DNA of 64,000 nt. Origin: Arenibacter aquaticus. GTDB lineage: Bacteria > Bacteroidota > Bacteroidia > Flavobacteriales > Flavobacteriaceae. The notes beneath the pieces were generated by a model that was not told the origin of the DNA, made no database searches, and saw nothing but the letters and a program-made list of their open reading frames with translations. Shown piece after piece: positions 49,273 through 58,405 of the stretch (positions are counted from its first letter, which is position 1; each line of letters starts with the position of its first letter). The stretch spans positions 211,973 through 275,972 of the forward strand of contig NZ_RQPJ01000003.1 in assembly GCF_003957295.1 (NCBI RefSeq), given 5' to 3'. A program made the translations under genes and the position numbers.

Positions 49273-51834
49273 ATGCAAAAAAAACTACGGCTCAAACAAT
49301 TCCTAACATTGCCTTTGTTTGCACTAACAACATCAATTTTTGCCCATGATTCGTTTATGGAACAGCCTTACAATACGTCAAGCCCAATTGGGTCAATAAA
49401 CGTATCCCAATCAACAACCCCTTCCCCAAAGAAAAATATCCAGGTAGATGCCACTTTTAACAAATTGGAAGTGAAGGAGTTATTAGCTGATTTAAAAAAA
49501 GTAAAAAAACATCTTTCAGGCAAAACTACCTTATCAGCAGCTGACTTAGAGACCTTGGGCAGTGCTATAGCCCAGGAAAATAAACTTTTTGCAGATAATC
49601 ATAAGGTTATCACACTGGGATTGGAAGTAATTGACTTGTACGAATCCAAATATGGAGGTTTATTTACCAAAGGTACTAAATCCCAAGGAGGGTTTGATAG
49701 AAAAGCATCGGGTTACGAGTTGGAGAATTTAATGCTTGTAATAATGCAGTCTGTTATAGATTACTCTTACACAGAAGCTAACCTGAGCGCATACCCAAAA
49801 TTATTTAACAATAGATTATTTAAAACCTCAGCGTATTTTCCAGGTTCGGTTACGCCTCCAGCTGATGCCTCTCAAAGTTACACCATTAAAATTAATGGAA
49901 CCCATGTAAAAGTAAAGGGCACACCATCCAATTATATAGAAGAAGACGCAAGGCGGCCAACAGGCTGTTATTTGGCCCCTGGAAGTATTGCAAAAGTAAC
50001 CGTTCCGTCCTCTTTGGTTGGCATTGGCGCAACTATATTAGTGGGCGCACATACTTGGGACTTAACAAAAAAACCGACCATTAAAAGAATGGATCGGGTA
50101 ACTACCAAATACGACATAAATAGTACTACAACAACGATTGCCAATCCGTTGGGAGGTGGTGTTTATATAAATGTACCTTATCAAAAAGATTTAGGTATCC
50201 TTAATATTACCCTAGAAAATGTTGTTCGCTCCCCCTACTATGCAAGAACTGTAGCCAATAAGACCAGTCTGAGTGATTGGCTAAATGTAGAACGATTACG
50301 TGATGCCCCATGGACAGATATTGAAACGGACAAAGTAATGATGCAGGTGCCCACATCTTGGATATATGCTTTTGATAATATTGAAGCAACCATGGATGAT
50401 TGGGATATGGCCATGGACGCTATTTCAACACTTATAGGGCGACCTCTGCGAAGGTCCAAGACAGTAATATACATGCAGGTAGATGTAATAAAAAGAGGAA
50501 AAGCAAACTTCCCCGGATATCCACAATCAAATGTATCATACGATCCTTACACAGATTACAAAGGATATCATAGCAGTTACCTAATAGATGGCCCAAGAAA
50601 TGAAAGAGGGTATTTAACCAATGTATTGTTCCACGAACAGGGACACGCAGAAAAAATCTATAAATTCAAAGGTGAGATTGAATCTATGATCAATTTCCTA
50701 TGGGTTGCTGTTCACAACAAAAAGTTTGGAGTAGAGTTGAATAAGGCTTTTGAAGAATCGTTTAACGGCTATGGGATATCACATTCTATTGAAGAAGCTG
50801 CCATTAGCTGGATGATAACGGAAAATTTTAGATTAGGAAATCCTATGAGTTCCAAAACTCGTGACTACCGTCAAGAGTTCTCTTATCAACCAAGAGGCCA
50901 TGCCAAATATGCCGATTTGGTACGACTTTTTAACTGGGAAGCGATTGAGAAATTCTATGCAAATACCAGTGAAATGTGGGATAGAGGAGAAATAAATTAT
51001 TCCTACCCCAATCGCGTAAACGAAATTCCTACCGACGACAGAATTTTAAGAATGTCCCAAGCAGCTGGTTATGATTTACGCCCACTTATTCATTTTTGGG
51101 GTGTTCATCCAATAGACTTTAAAAGCTTGGAAGCAGAGATCCAAAAAAATAATTTAAAAAAATCTACTGCTATTTACGATCAATTATCATTTTACAAGAC
51201 CATAGTTCCCATGGATAACACCGCCTTTAGGAATTTTGGTTTGGAAGACTTTTCTGAAGCTAAAATTCAAAAGAGTTCCTTCCATGATCATGTTTCACAA
51301 AGTTATTACCCGGGCTTCCTCAAAAAGTGGTGGAATGATTACAATGAACCGGAAGGACAGGCAGCTGTAAATCAAATACAACGTATTATAGACCTCTACT
51401 TCCCTGACGGTAGACCGGAAGAAGATAATTCATCCTGTATCAAAATTAACCCTATTTCAGTGAAGTCAAGTTCAGCTACAAGTCCAGAAAACACTTTGGA
51501 TAATAACCCGGCCACAAAATGGACTGCTAAAGGCGATGGGGAATACCTACTTTACGATTTAGGAGCGCTTTATGAGCTTTGTGACCTAGAGATTAATTTT
51601 GAAAAGGGAAAATCTAGATTCGATTATTTTGACATAGAAGTTTCTAGGGACAATAAAACTTTTATGGCTGTAAAACAAGGTTTGTCAAGTACTAAATCCT
51701 CAGCTACCTTTGATTCATATTCTATTTCCAGAAAAGCACGTTATGTGAAGATTATTGGTCGTGGAAATGAAACCAATGACTGGAATAGCATAAGCGATGT
51801 AAAGTTCTATTTTAAACAAAAAGACACTAAATAA
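49273..51834 (+). CDS. M60-like peptidase, short paralogue
   Basis: 853 residues, a close paralogue of the preceding gene. The signal peptide and first ~60 residues match, then about 165 residues of the N-terminal domain are missing, after which the alignment resumes at LLADLKKVKKHLSG. The zinc site H454-E-Q-G-H458 and E468 is intact. An F5/8C domain (722-853) ends the protein; the CBM6, CBM3 and secretion domains are absent. Without the sorting domain it is probably periplasmic or released by another route. It should have the same peptidase type but different location and anchoring. Confidence 0.9.
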   Translation: MQKKLRLKQFLTLPLFALTTSIFAHDSFMEQPYNTSSPIGSINVSQSTTPSPKKNIQVDATFNKLEVKELLADLKKVKKHLSGKTTLSAADLETLGSAIAQENKLFADNHKVITLGLEVIDLYESKYGGLFTKGTKSQGGFDRKASGYELENLMLVIMQSVIDYSYTEANLSAYPKLFNNRLFKTSAYFPGSVTPPADASQSYTIKINGTHVKVKGTPSNYIEEDARRPTGCYLAPGSIAKVTVPSSLVGIGATILVGAHTWDLTKKPTIKRMDRVTTKYDINSTTTTIANPLGGGVYINVPYQKDLGILNITLENVVRSPYYARTVANKTSLSDWLNVERLRDAPWTDIETDKVMMQVPTSWIYAFDNIEATMDDWDMAMDAISTLIGRPLRRSKTVIYMQVDVIKRGKANFPGYPQSNVSYDPYTDYKGYHSSYLIDGPRNERGYLTNVLFHEQGHAEKIYKFKGEIESMINFLWVAVHNKKFGVELNKAFEESFNGYGISHSIEEAAISWMITENFRLGNPMSSKTRDYRQEFSYQPRGHAKYADLVRLFNWEAIEKFYANTSEMWDRGEINYSYPNRVNEIPTDDRILRMSQAAGYDLRPLIHFWGVHPIDFKSLEAEIQKNNLKKSTAIYDQLSFYKTIVPMDNTAFRNFGLEDFSEAKIQKSSFHDHVSQSYYPGFLKKWWNDYNEPEGQAAVNQIQRIIDLYFPDGRPEEDNSSCIKINPISVKSSSATSPENTLDNNPATKWTAKGDGEYLLYDLGALYELCDLEINFEKGKSRFDYFDIEVSRDNKTFMAVKQGLSSTKSSATFDSYSISRKARYVKIIGRGNETNDWNSISDVKFYFKQKDTK

Positions 51835-51840
51835 ACTGAT

Positions 51841-51871
51841 AAAAACAGGGGGCTTTATGCCCCCTGTTTTT
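51841..51871 (+). terminator. Terminator after the second M60-like gene
   Basis: Perfect 13-bp stem, aaaaacagggggc (51841-51853) with gccccctgttttt (51859-51871), a five-base loop and a T tract. Confidence 0.88.
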
Positions 51872-51988
51872 TTTATTTTAAAAGCTTACAAAATACGTCT
51901 CATTGGTAAAGACCAGAAAGACGCATCCCATTAGGTAATTCCAATGGCAAACAACAATGAAAAAAGCATCAATTAACAGTAACACATT

Positions 51989-54451
51989 ATGGAATTAAAA
52001 AGAACAATACTCTGCGCTATCTTCCTGACGGGATTTTTTTTAATTGCCCAATCCAGTGCAGCTCAGCCAACCCTATCTACAAGCGAACAGGCTTCTTTTG
52101 ACCCAGCTACGCTGCTTTGGTACAATAAACCCGCCTCCAAATGGGAGGAAGCCCTTCCGGTTGGGAATGGACGCCTAGGGGCAATGGTATACGGTAAATA
52201 CGATGAGGAAATTATTCAATTCAACGAAGACACTTATTATACTGGCGGCCCTTACAATAGTGTAGTAAAAGGGGGTTATAAAAAGCTTCCGGAGATTCAG
52301 AAACTAATATTTAACGGTGAACCCATAAAAGCCCACAAACTCTTTGGCCGTACTATGATGGGGTATCCCGTAGAACAAATGAAATACCAGTCCATGGCCA
52401 ACCTACATCTGTTCTTCGGAAATGACAGTGTTGAACACTACAAAAGATCTTTGGATCTTAAGACGGGAATTGTTACGGATACCTATACCGTAAACAATGT
52501 AAACTACACCAAAGAGGTATTTGCTTCGGCTATAGACCAGACCATCGCCATCCGTATTACAGCCGATAAACCCGGTAGCATTACATTTGATGCCGAACTT
52601 AGAGGTGTAAGGAACTCCGCCCACTCCAACTATGCCACCGACTACTTTAAAATGGACGGTATTGGCAACGGTCAATTGCGATTAACAGGTAAGTCGGCCG
52701 ACTACCTTGGCATTGAGGGCAAATTAAAATATGAGGCACAGATCAAGGCCAAGCCAGAAGGAGGTAGTATGGAAATGGATGATACCATTCTCAGCATAAA
52801 AAATGCCGATGCCGTAACCTTATATTTCGTAGCCGCCACAAATTTTGTGAACTATAAGGATGTAAGTGCAGACCAAGAAGCCCGTGTTGCAGACATGTTA
52901 ACAAATTTGGAGAAAACAAGCTTTACCAAAATTAAAGAAGATGCATTAAATGACTACAAGGGTTTCTTTGATAGAGTTTCTTTAAGCTTACCAACTACCC
53001 CAAGCTCTCTTTTACCTACTGATGAACGTTTGAGCAATGCCCCAAGCAGGCCAGACCCCCAGCTGGCTGCCTTATGTTATAACTTTGGACGATATCTACT
53101 CATATCTTCCTCCAGGACGGGAACACAACCTGCCAACCTGCAAGGAATTTGGAACAATGATATGAATCCGGCCTGGGACTCCAAGTATACCACCAATATC
53201 AACATTCAAATGAATTATTGGGCCGTGGAATCCGGAAACCTTTCGGAACTTTCAGAACCCTTAACCACCATGATAAAGGAGTTAACGGATCAAGGTTCCC
53301 AAGTTGCCAAGGAGCACTACGGAGCCAAAGGTTGGGTGTTTCATCAGAACACTGACCTTTGGAGGGTGGCAGCACCTATGGACGGACCTACCTGGGGTAC
53401 TTTTACCGTTGGAGGTGCCTGGTTAACTACACATATGTGGGAACACTACCTCTTTACGCAGGACGAGGAGTACCTGAAAGAAATTTATCCGGTTATGAAA
53501 GGTTCTGTTGAGTTTTTTATGGATTTCTTGATAGAATATCCTGGTAAAGACTGGTTGGTAACCAACCCTTCCAATTCCCCAGAGAATCCTCCTGAAGGAA
53601 AAGGGTATAAATATTTTTATGATGAAGTAACCGGTATGTATTATTTTACGACCATTGCAGCAGGCTCTACTATTGATATGCAAGTACTCAAAGACCTGTT
53701 TAGTTATTATGCTTCTGCCACCGACATCTTGGACGTGGACGCCGACTTTGCTAAAAAGGTAGCAGAAGCCAGAAAACGCTTGGTTCCATCCCAAATAGGT
53801 AAGGACGGAACGCTTCAGGAATGGACAGAGGATTATGGCCAAATGGAAAAAAACCATAGGCACGCCTCTCATTTATACGGGCTCTATCCCGGAAAGGTAA
53901 TCTCCGTTAACCAGACTCCTGAACTAATAGAACCCGTAAAAAAGGTACTGGAGCTAAGAGGTGATGGCGCCTCTGGATGGTCTAGAGCTTGGAAAACCAA
54001 TTTATGGGCAAGATTGGGGGATGGTGATAGGGCCAATAAAGTTTTTAAGGGCTATCTAAAAGAACAATGTTTTCCATCTCTATTTGCCATTTGTTCAAGA
54101 CAGTTTCAGGTAGACGGTTCTTTGGGTGTTGCTGCAGGGATTACTGAAATGTTATTGCAATCCCACGAAGGTTACATAGACCTATTGCCCGCCCTTCCAA
54201 GCGAATGGGAAAATGGACATTTTGACGGCGTCTGTGCCAGAGGAGGTTTTGAACTCGATTTTAGCTGGAAGAACAAAACCCTTACTTCCTTGGAAATTTT
54301 ATCTAAAGCAGGTATGCCTTGTAAATTAAAAACAACCAAAAAGATCAAGGTGTATTCTGATGGCAAACAAATCCCCGTTAAAAAACACAAGAATAATATC
54401 ATAGAGTTTAAAACAACAAAAGGAAAAACCTATACTATGTCCGGACTATAA
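51989..54451 (+). CDS. GH95 alpha-L-fucosidase or alpha-L-galactosidase
   Basis: 820 residues with a signal peptide (cleavage near SSAAQ). The fold follows GH95: an N-terminal beta domain with ALPVGNGRLGAMVYG and an (alpha/alpha)6 catalytic domain. Candidate catalytic residues are N403 and N405 (TNINIQMNYW), E532 (SNSPENPP) and D709 (QVDGSLG). These are the positions expected from the bifidobacterial AfcA layout. It removes terminal L-fucose or L-galactose units; the DGNFG-type element reads DGSLG here, so substrate preference is open. It is between the M60 paralogues and the cytochrome gene. Confidence 0.9.
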   Translation: MELKRTILCAIFLTGFFLIAQSSAAQPTLSTSEQASFDPATLLWYNKPASKWEEALPVGNGRLGAMVYGKYDEEIIQFNEDTYYTGGPYNSVVKGGYKKLPEIQKLIFNGEPIKAHKLFGRTMMGYPVEQMKYQSMANLHLFFGNDSVEHYKRSLDLKTGIVTDTYTVNNVNYTKEVFASAIDQTIAIRITADKPGSITFDAELRGVRNSAHSNYATDYFKMDGIGNGQLRLTGKSADYLGIEGKLKYEAQIKAKPEGGSMEMDDTILSIKNADAVTLYFVAATNFVNYKDVSADQEARVADMLTNLEKTSFTKIKEDALNDYKGFFDRVSLSLPTTPSSLLPTDERLSNAPSRPDPQLAALCYNFGRYLLISSSRTGTQPANLQGIWNNDMNPAWDSKYTTNINIQMNYWAVESGNLSELSEPLTTMIKELTDQGSQVAKEHYGAKGWVFHQNTDLWRVAAPMDGPTWGTFTVGGAWLTTHMWEHYLFTQDEEYLKEIYPVMKGSVEFFMDFLIEYPGKDWLVTNPSNSPENPPEGKGYKYFYDEVTGMYYFTTIAAGSTIDMQVLKDLFSYYASATDILDVDADFAKKVAEARKRLVPSQIGKDGTLQEWTEDYGQMEKNHRHASHLYGLYPGKVISVNQTPELIEPVKKVLELRGDGASGWSRAWKTNLWARLGDGDRANKVFKGYLKEQCFPSLFAICSRQFQVDGSLGVAAGITEMLLQSHEGYIDLLPALPSEWENGHFDGVCARGGFELDFSWKNKTLTSLEILSKAGMPCKLKTTKKIKVYSDGKQIPVKKHKNNIIEFKTTKGKTYTMSGL

Positions 54452-54482
54452 ACAGGCTGTTCAGGCTAAAAACCTTGGTTGA

Positions 54483-54530
54483 AAAAAGAATGGTCCTTTG
54501 GGGATAATTTCCCAAAGGACCATTCTTTTT
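54483..54530 (+). terminator. Terminator after the GH95 gene
   Basis: Perfect 20-bp stem (54483-54502 with 54511-54530), core tggtcctttggg/cccaaaggacca, an eight-base loop and T-rich end. Confidence 0.88.
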
Positions 54531-54820
54531 AAATGCACCATGGCACAGATCATATGTTACCGAAAGAAATATCGTGCCTTTTAACGAGTACCCCCAATAC
54601 ATGCTTTAACAGGCAAAAACCATATAGTCAGAAAGTATATCTAGTCCTTCTTCCCTTAATCTATAATCAGCATTCCATTAGTTTAAGTACAATATCCACT
54701 AGAATATATTTTACCACTGTTACAACTACCTGCTCAAAACATTCTAAATTCTTTAGATAGGGCATACTACAACCCATAACAATACATTTCATTGTTATTT
54801 ATATCCCATTTTTCTGGCGA

Positions 54821-54867
54821 CTTGTTGAAATAGTATAGGTTAAAGCTAAAATACATAGCCTATACTA
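54821..54867 (+). promoter_or_regulatory. Recurrent motif overlapping a 9-bp inverted repeat
   Basis: TTGTTGAAATAGTATAG followed by the mirror half cctatacta at 54859-54867, 19 bases later. It is the only copy of the recurrent motif with a clear inverted partner close by. Confidence 0.45.
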
Positions 54868-54875
54868 CCTTACAA

Positions 54876-54901
54876 TTTGATAATTTGAGCTAATTATCAA
54901 A
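54876..54901. promoter_or_regulatory. 10-bp palindromic repeat
   Basis: tttgataatt (54876-54885) and aattatcaaa (54892-54901) with a six-base spacer, about 135 bases before the cytochrome fusion start. Its half resembles the direct repeats at 58152-58184. Confidence 0.45.
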
Positions 54902-55033
54902 CCTATAACAGTAAGATTGATAAAATTGGAAGAAATTTCAAAAATTATTACCTATCTGAAATACCCAAGACGTTTGGATTTTTTATGAAGAATAATTGAA
55001 TAAATAAGTAAAACATAATTTACATTGATTTTT

Positions 55034-58000
55034 ATGAAAAGAAGAATGCTATCTTTTGCCTGCTTGTTCCTCGTAGTTGGGATTTGTTTTAACTGTTCAT
55101 CCGAAAAGGAGCATCAGGGTATCTGGAATTATGAAATTTTATTACCACAACAGGACTCTAAGACGGGAACCCTTAAACTCATAAAAAACAAGGACGGCTA
55201 TACCGGAAGCATGGTCTCCCCTGATTTAGGCGTAACCAGTATCCAAAATATAACCTTGGAAGGAAGCAGCATGTCTATGGACATAAAGCTTAACAACAAA
55301 CAAGTAACAATAAGCGGTGAGTTTAAGGCAGATAGTTTTATAGGTACAGGGTTGGACAATGGCGAAAAAATTACTTTAAAGGCCAGCAGAGCCCCAAACC
55401 AAAAAGACATTGTAGAGGAAACCCAGGTAACCTATGTTCTTGATGATTCCGATTTAAACGATTATGAAAAAAACATTGATCACCAGGGAATGATCGAAGC
55501 CATCGACAGAGATGCCCTGAAGCGCGGAGGCCTGGTTTATAACTCCAACTGTATAAACTGCCATGGCGTTCCTGAGGTAGAAGGATCCATTCCCAGTTCG
55601 CTTAAATTTTGGGCTGAGCCTTTTAAGTATGGTAACGATCCCTATTCCATGTATAAAACGATAACCAAAGGGGCTGGACTTATGCCTCCACAGATGGCAC
55701 TAACACCCCAAGAAAAATATGATGTAATAGCCTTTATCAGGGAAAACTACATAAAAAACCACAACAAGTCGGCCTATTTTGAGGTTGATTCCGAATATTT
55801 GACAAACTTGCCCAAGGGATCCTCAAAAGGACCTGCTACCAAACCCTATCACCCCTGGTCCGATATGGATTACGGAAATTTTCTAATCAACACCTATGAA
55901 TTGGTAGATTCTGAAACTGGAATTGAACGATTTCATTCACCTGGACCACGACCTTACGCTGACGAGAACTATTTAAAGAACAATTTTGCATATAAAGGAA
56001 TAGCGGTTAGGTTGGATGAGGGCTCCGGCGGTGTTTCCAAAGGCAAAGCCTGGATGATTTTCGACCATGACCTGATGCGGGTCGCAGGCGGATGGACCGG
56101 GGAAGGATTTATAGACTGGGAGGGTATTTTATTGAACGGCCATCATGAAACCTACCCTAGAACCGTTGGCAAACTACATTTTGAAACTCCAGTACAACCG
56201 GCATGGGCAGATCCAGAAACCGGGTCATTTAAAGATACACGATTCAAAGCCCGCGATGGTCGTAGGTTTGGTCCACTTCCAAAAAAATGGTCCCACTTTA
56301 AGGGAATTTACCACAGTGGTAAAAACATCATTATCTCCTATAGCGTAGGGAAAGCTAATATTCTGGAGCTTCTTGGCATGGAGAAATCGGCCGAACAAAT
56401 GGTGTTTACCAGAACCTTGAATATTGAGCCTTCAGACAAAACATTGCGGATGAGGGTGGCTCCACAAGGGGTAAAAGTTGAAATTAAAGGAGAAGGAGCC
56501 TCGCTAAGCAACTCAGATGGTTTTGTAGTTCTCGAAATTCCAAAGGGTGAAACAGCCAATATAAAATTGTTCATAGCGGGAACCCAAGCAAAGGATTTTT
56601 CCAAAATTGTTCAGAATGCCACTGGCCCGGAAAATTTGCACAAACACCTACAGGGCGGGGAACCACATTACAAACAGGAAATTGTCACCACAATTGTAAA
56701 AGGAAAGGAAGATGGTCCCATAGCCATGGACCAACTTACGCCTCCCTATGACAACCCTTGGGACAGCCGTTTAAAATTAAGCGGAATAGATTTTCTAGAA
56801 GATGCCAACACGGGAATCTTATGCACCACGGACGGTGACATATGGTCTGTGAAGGGGCTTACGGACAAAACCGGCAAACTACGATGGAGAAGAATTGGCA
56901 GCGGCCTATTTCAGCCATTGGGCATTAAAGTTGTAAAGGATGAAATCTATGTCACCTGTAGGGACCAACTAGTTAAGTTACACGATCTAAACGGAGATGG
57001 GGAAACAGACTTTTACGAGAGTTTCAATAACGATCACCAGGTAACCGATCATTTTCATGAGTTTGCCATGGGCTTACAAACAGACCAACAAGGTAATTTC
57101 TACTATGCTAAAAGTGGCCGACACGCTAGAGAGGCCTTAATACCACAACACGGCACTCTGTTGAAAGTTAGTAAAGACGGTTCTAAATCAGACATCATCG
57201 CTACTGGATTCAGAGCTGCAAATGGTGTATGCATCAATCCTGATGGGAGTTTTATAGTTACGGATCAACAGGGCTTCTGGAACCCCATGAACAGGATTAA
57301 TTGGGTAGAGGGCAAAGGCAAGTTCTATGGCAATATATGGGGATACAATCCACCCAAAGACACCACGAGGTTGGGTATGGAGCAACCCATGGCCTGGATA
57401 GACATGGAGTTTGACCGATCTCCCTCAGAACTCTTATGGGTAGACAGCGAAAAATGGGGCCCCTTGAACAAAAGCTTGCTCAGCTTTTCCTATGGATACG
57501 GCAAGATTCAACTTGTTTTGCACGAAAAAGTTGGAAACCAAAGACAGGCAGGCGTAGTAGACCTTCCGGGCGTAAAGTTTATGACCGGGGTCATGCGAGG
57601 GAGATTTAATCAGCAAGACGGCAATCTATATGCCTGTGGAATGTCTGCCTGGGGCACTTCCCAAAACATGAAAGGTGGGGAATTTTACAGACTTCGTTAT
57701 ACCGGGAAGCCACTCTCAACACCTATTGACCTAAGTGCTGAAAAGGATGGCATTGTATTGTCCTTTGCTAGCAAACTGGATGCTGCCAAATCAAAAGTCA
57801 GTACTAATTTTGAGGTGCAAACCTGGGAATTGCTCAGGAGCAGAAAATATGGTTCTAAGCGGTACAATGTAAAAACGCTGGATATTTCACAGCTTAGGAT
57901 AGCGGAGAATGGCAAGAAATTAAAACTTGTCCTACCCGATATAGCCCCGGTAGACGTCATGAAAATCACCTATAAAGTTACCGATATACACGGTAATGAA

Positions 58001-58060
58001 TTACAGGGAAAAGTCCAGAATACTATACATCACCTTAATGAAATTACAATAAGGGAGTAG
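55034..58060 (+). CDS. Cytochrome c / DUF6797 / beta-propeller fusion
   Basis: About 1008 residues from the ATG at 55034; an in-frame TTG nine bases upstream is less likely. A lipoprotein-like leader (CFNC) is followed by a small domain (~30-130), a mono-heme cytochrome c domain with C173-I-N-C176-H177 and the axial-methionine candidate M217 (GLMPPQ). Then DUF6797 (~280-560, GGVSKGKAWMIFDHDLMRVAGGW) and a C-terminal propeller like sorbosone/glucose dehydrogenases (~580-900, DQQGFWNPMNRINWVEGKGKFYG). It may oxidise a sugar or aldehyde in the periplasm and pass electrons to the respiratory chain. The substrate and any quinone cofactor are unknown. Confidence 0.85.
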   Translation: MKRRMLSFACLFLVVGICFNCSSEKEHQGIWNYEILLPQQDSKTGTLKLIKNKDGYTGSMVSPDLGVTSIQNITLEGSSMSMDIKLNNKQVTISGEFKADSFIGTGLDNGEKITLKASRAPNQKDIVEETQVTYVLDDSDLNDYEKNIDHQGMIEAIDRDALKRGGLVYNSNCINCHGVPEVEGSIPSSLKFWAEPFKYGNDPYSMYKTITKGAGLMPPQMALTPQEKYDVIAFIRENYIKNHNKSAYFEVDSEYLTNLPKGSSKGPATKPYHPWSDMDYGNFLINTYELVDSETGIERFHSPGPRPYADENYLKNNFAYKGIAVRLDEGSGGVSKGKAWMIFDHDLMRVAGGWTGEGFIDWEGILLNGHHETYPRTVGKLHFETPVQPAWADPETGSFKDTRFKARDGRRFGPLPKKWSHFKGIYHSGKNIIISYSVGKANILELLGMEKSAEQMVFTRTLNIEPSDKTLRMRVAPQGVKVEIKGEGASLSNSDGFVVLEIPKGETANIKLFIAGTQAKDFSKIVQNATGPENLHKHLQGGEPHYKQEIVTTIVKGKEDGPIAMDQLTPPYDNPWDSRLKLSGIDFLEDANTGILCTTDGDIWSVKGLTDKTGKLRWRRIGSGLFQPLGIKVVKDEIYVTCRDQLVKLHDLNGDGETDFYESFNNDHQVTDHFHEFAMGLQTDQQGNFYYAKSGRHAREALIPQHGTLLKVSKDGSKSDIIATGFRAANGVCINPDGSFIVTDQQGFWNPMNRINWVEGKGKFYGNIWGYNPPKDTTRLGMEQPMAWIDMEFDRSPSELLWVDSEKWGPLNKSLLSFSYGYGKIQLVLHEKVGNQRQAGVVDLPGVKFMTGVMRGRFNQQDGNLYACGMSAWGTSQNMKGGEFYRLRYTGKPLSTPIDLSAEKDGIVLSFASKLDAAKSKVSTNFEVQTWELLRSRKYGSKRYNVKTLDISQLRIAENGKKLKLVLPDIAPVDVMKITYKVTDIHGNELQGKVQNTIHHLNEITIRE

Positions 58061-58151
58061 TATATTACTTACCTATCTTGACACTCTTGGCGATCTGCTA
58101 TAAGGAAAGAATGGCCTGCGAAAAACTTATTAATATTATAATTATAAGTAA

Positions 58152-58184
58152 CAATAATTATCAAATAATGAGCAATAATTATCA
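58152..58184 (+). repeat. Direct repeats with 21-bp period
   Basis: caataattatca occurs at 58152-58163 and 58173-58184. The 21-bp period is two helical turns, as in many AraC-type and hybrid two-component binding sites. It lies about 220-250 bases before the SusC 2 start. Confidence 0.55.
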
Positions 58185-58309
58185 TTAAAACGCCCTATAC
58201 GCAATTTAAATCCACACCTGAACACAAAATTAAGGAGCTATTACATTTACCGCCCATTATACCCACCTACATAACAAAACACTCTTTTACAATATATTAC
58301 CATTCTTCA

Positions 58310-58326
58310 TTGTTAAAATAATACAG
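58310..58326 (+). promoter_or_regulatory. Recurrent upstream motif, SusC/D pair 2
   Basis: TTGTTAAAATAATACAG, one copy of the shared motif, about 80-95 bases before the SusC 2 start codon. Confidence 0.5.
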
Positions 58327-58405
58327 TCATTCGCTAATAGCGAGGAGCTCTAAAAGTTTTTAATAAACTAATTTCATGGATTAATTAATCTAACTTTAAT
58401 AACAC

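Larger units (their letters stand above)
54531..55033. other. Regulatory region upstream of the cytochrome c fusion gene
   Basis: About 500 bases with no convincing gene; a 75-codon frame at 54533-54760 has no recognisable features. It contains the recurrent motif (54821-54839), an inverted repeat tagtatagg/cctatacta (54831-54839, 54859-54867) and a 10-bp palindromic repeat tttgataatt/aattatcaaa (54876-54885, 54892-54901). Confidence 0.5.
58061..58405. other. Regulatory region upstream of SusC/D pair 2
   Basis: 345 bases without coding potential. It holds a pair of 12-base direct repeats (58152-58163, 58173-58184) and a copy of the recurrent motif at 58310-58326. No clear hairpin terminator was seen after the cytochrome fusion. 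Confidence 0.5.

Noticed and set aside
54533..54760. 75-codon frame after the GH95 terminator
   Set aside because: Composition is unlike a real small protein, with no leader or motif. The region is better explained as a regulatory stretch.
55025..55033. TTG start giving three extra residues for the cytochrome fusion
   Set aside because: An ATG follows nine bases later and gives a normal lipoprotein leader. Similar TTG extensions at 5971, 38201 and 5798 were rejected for the same reason.
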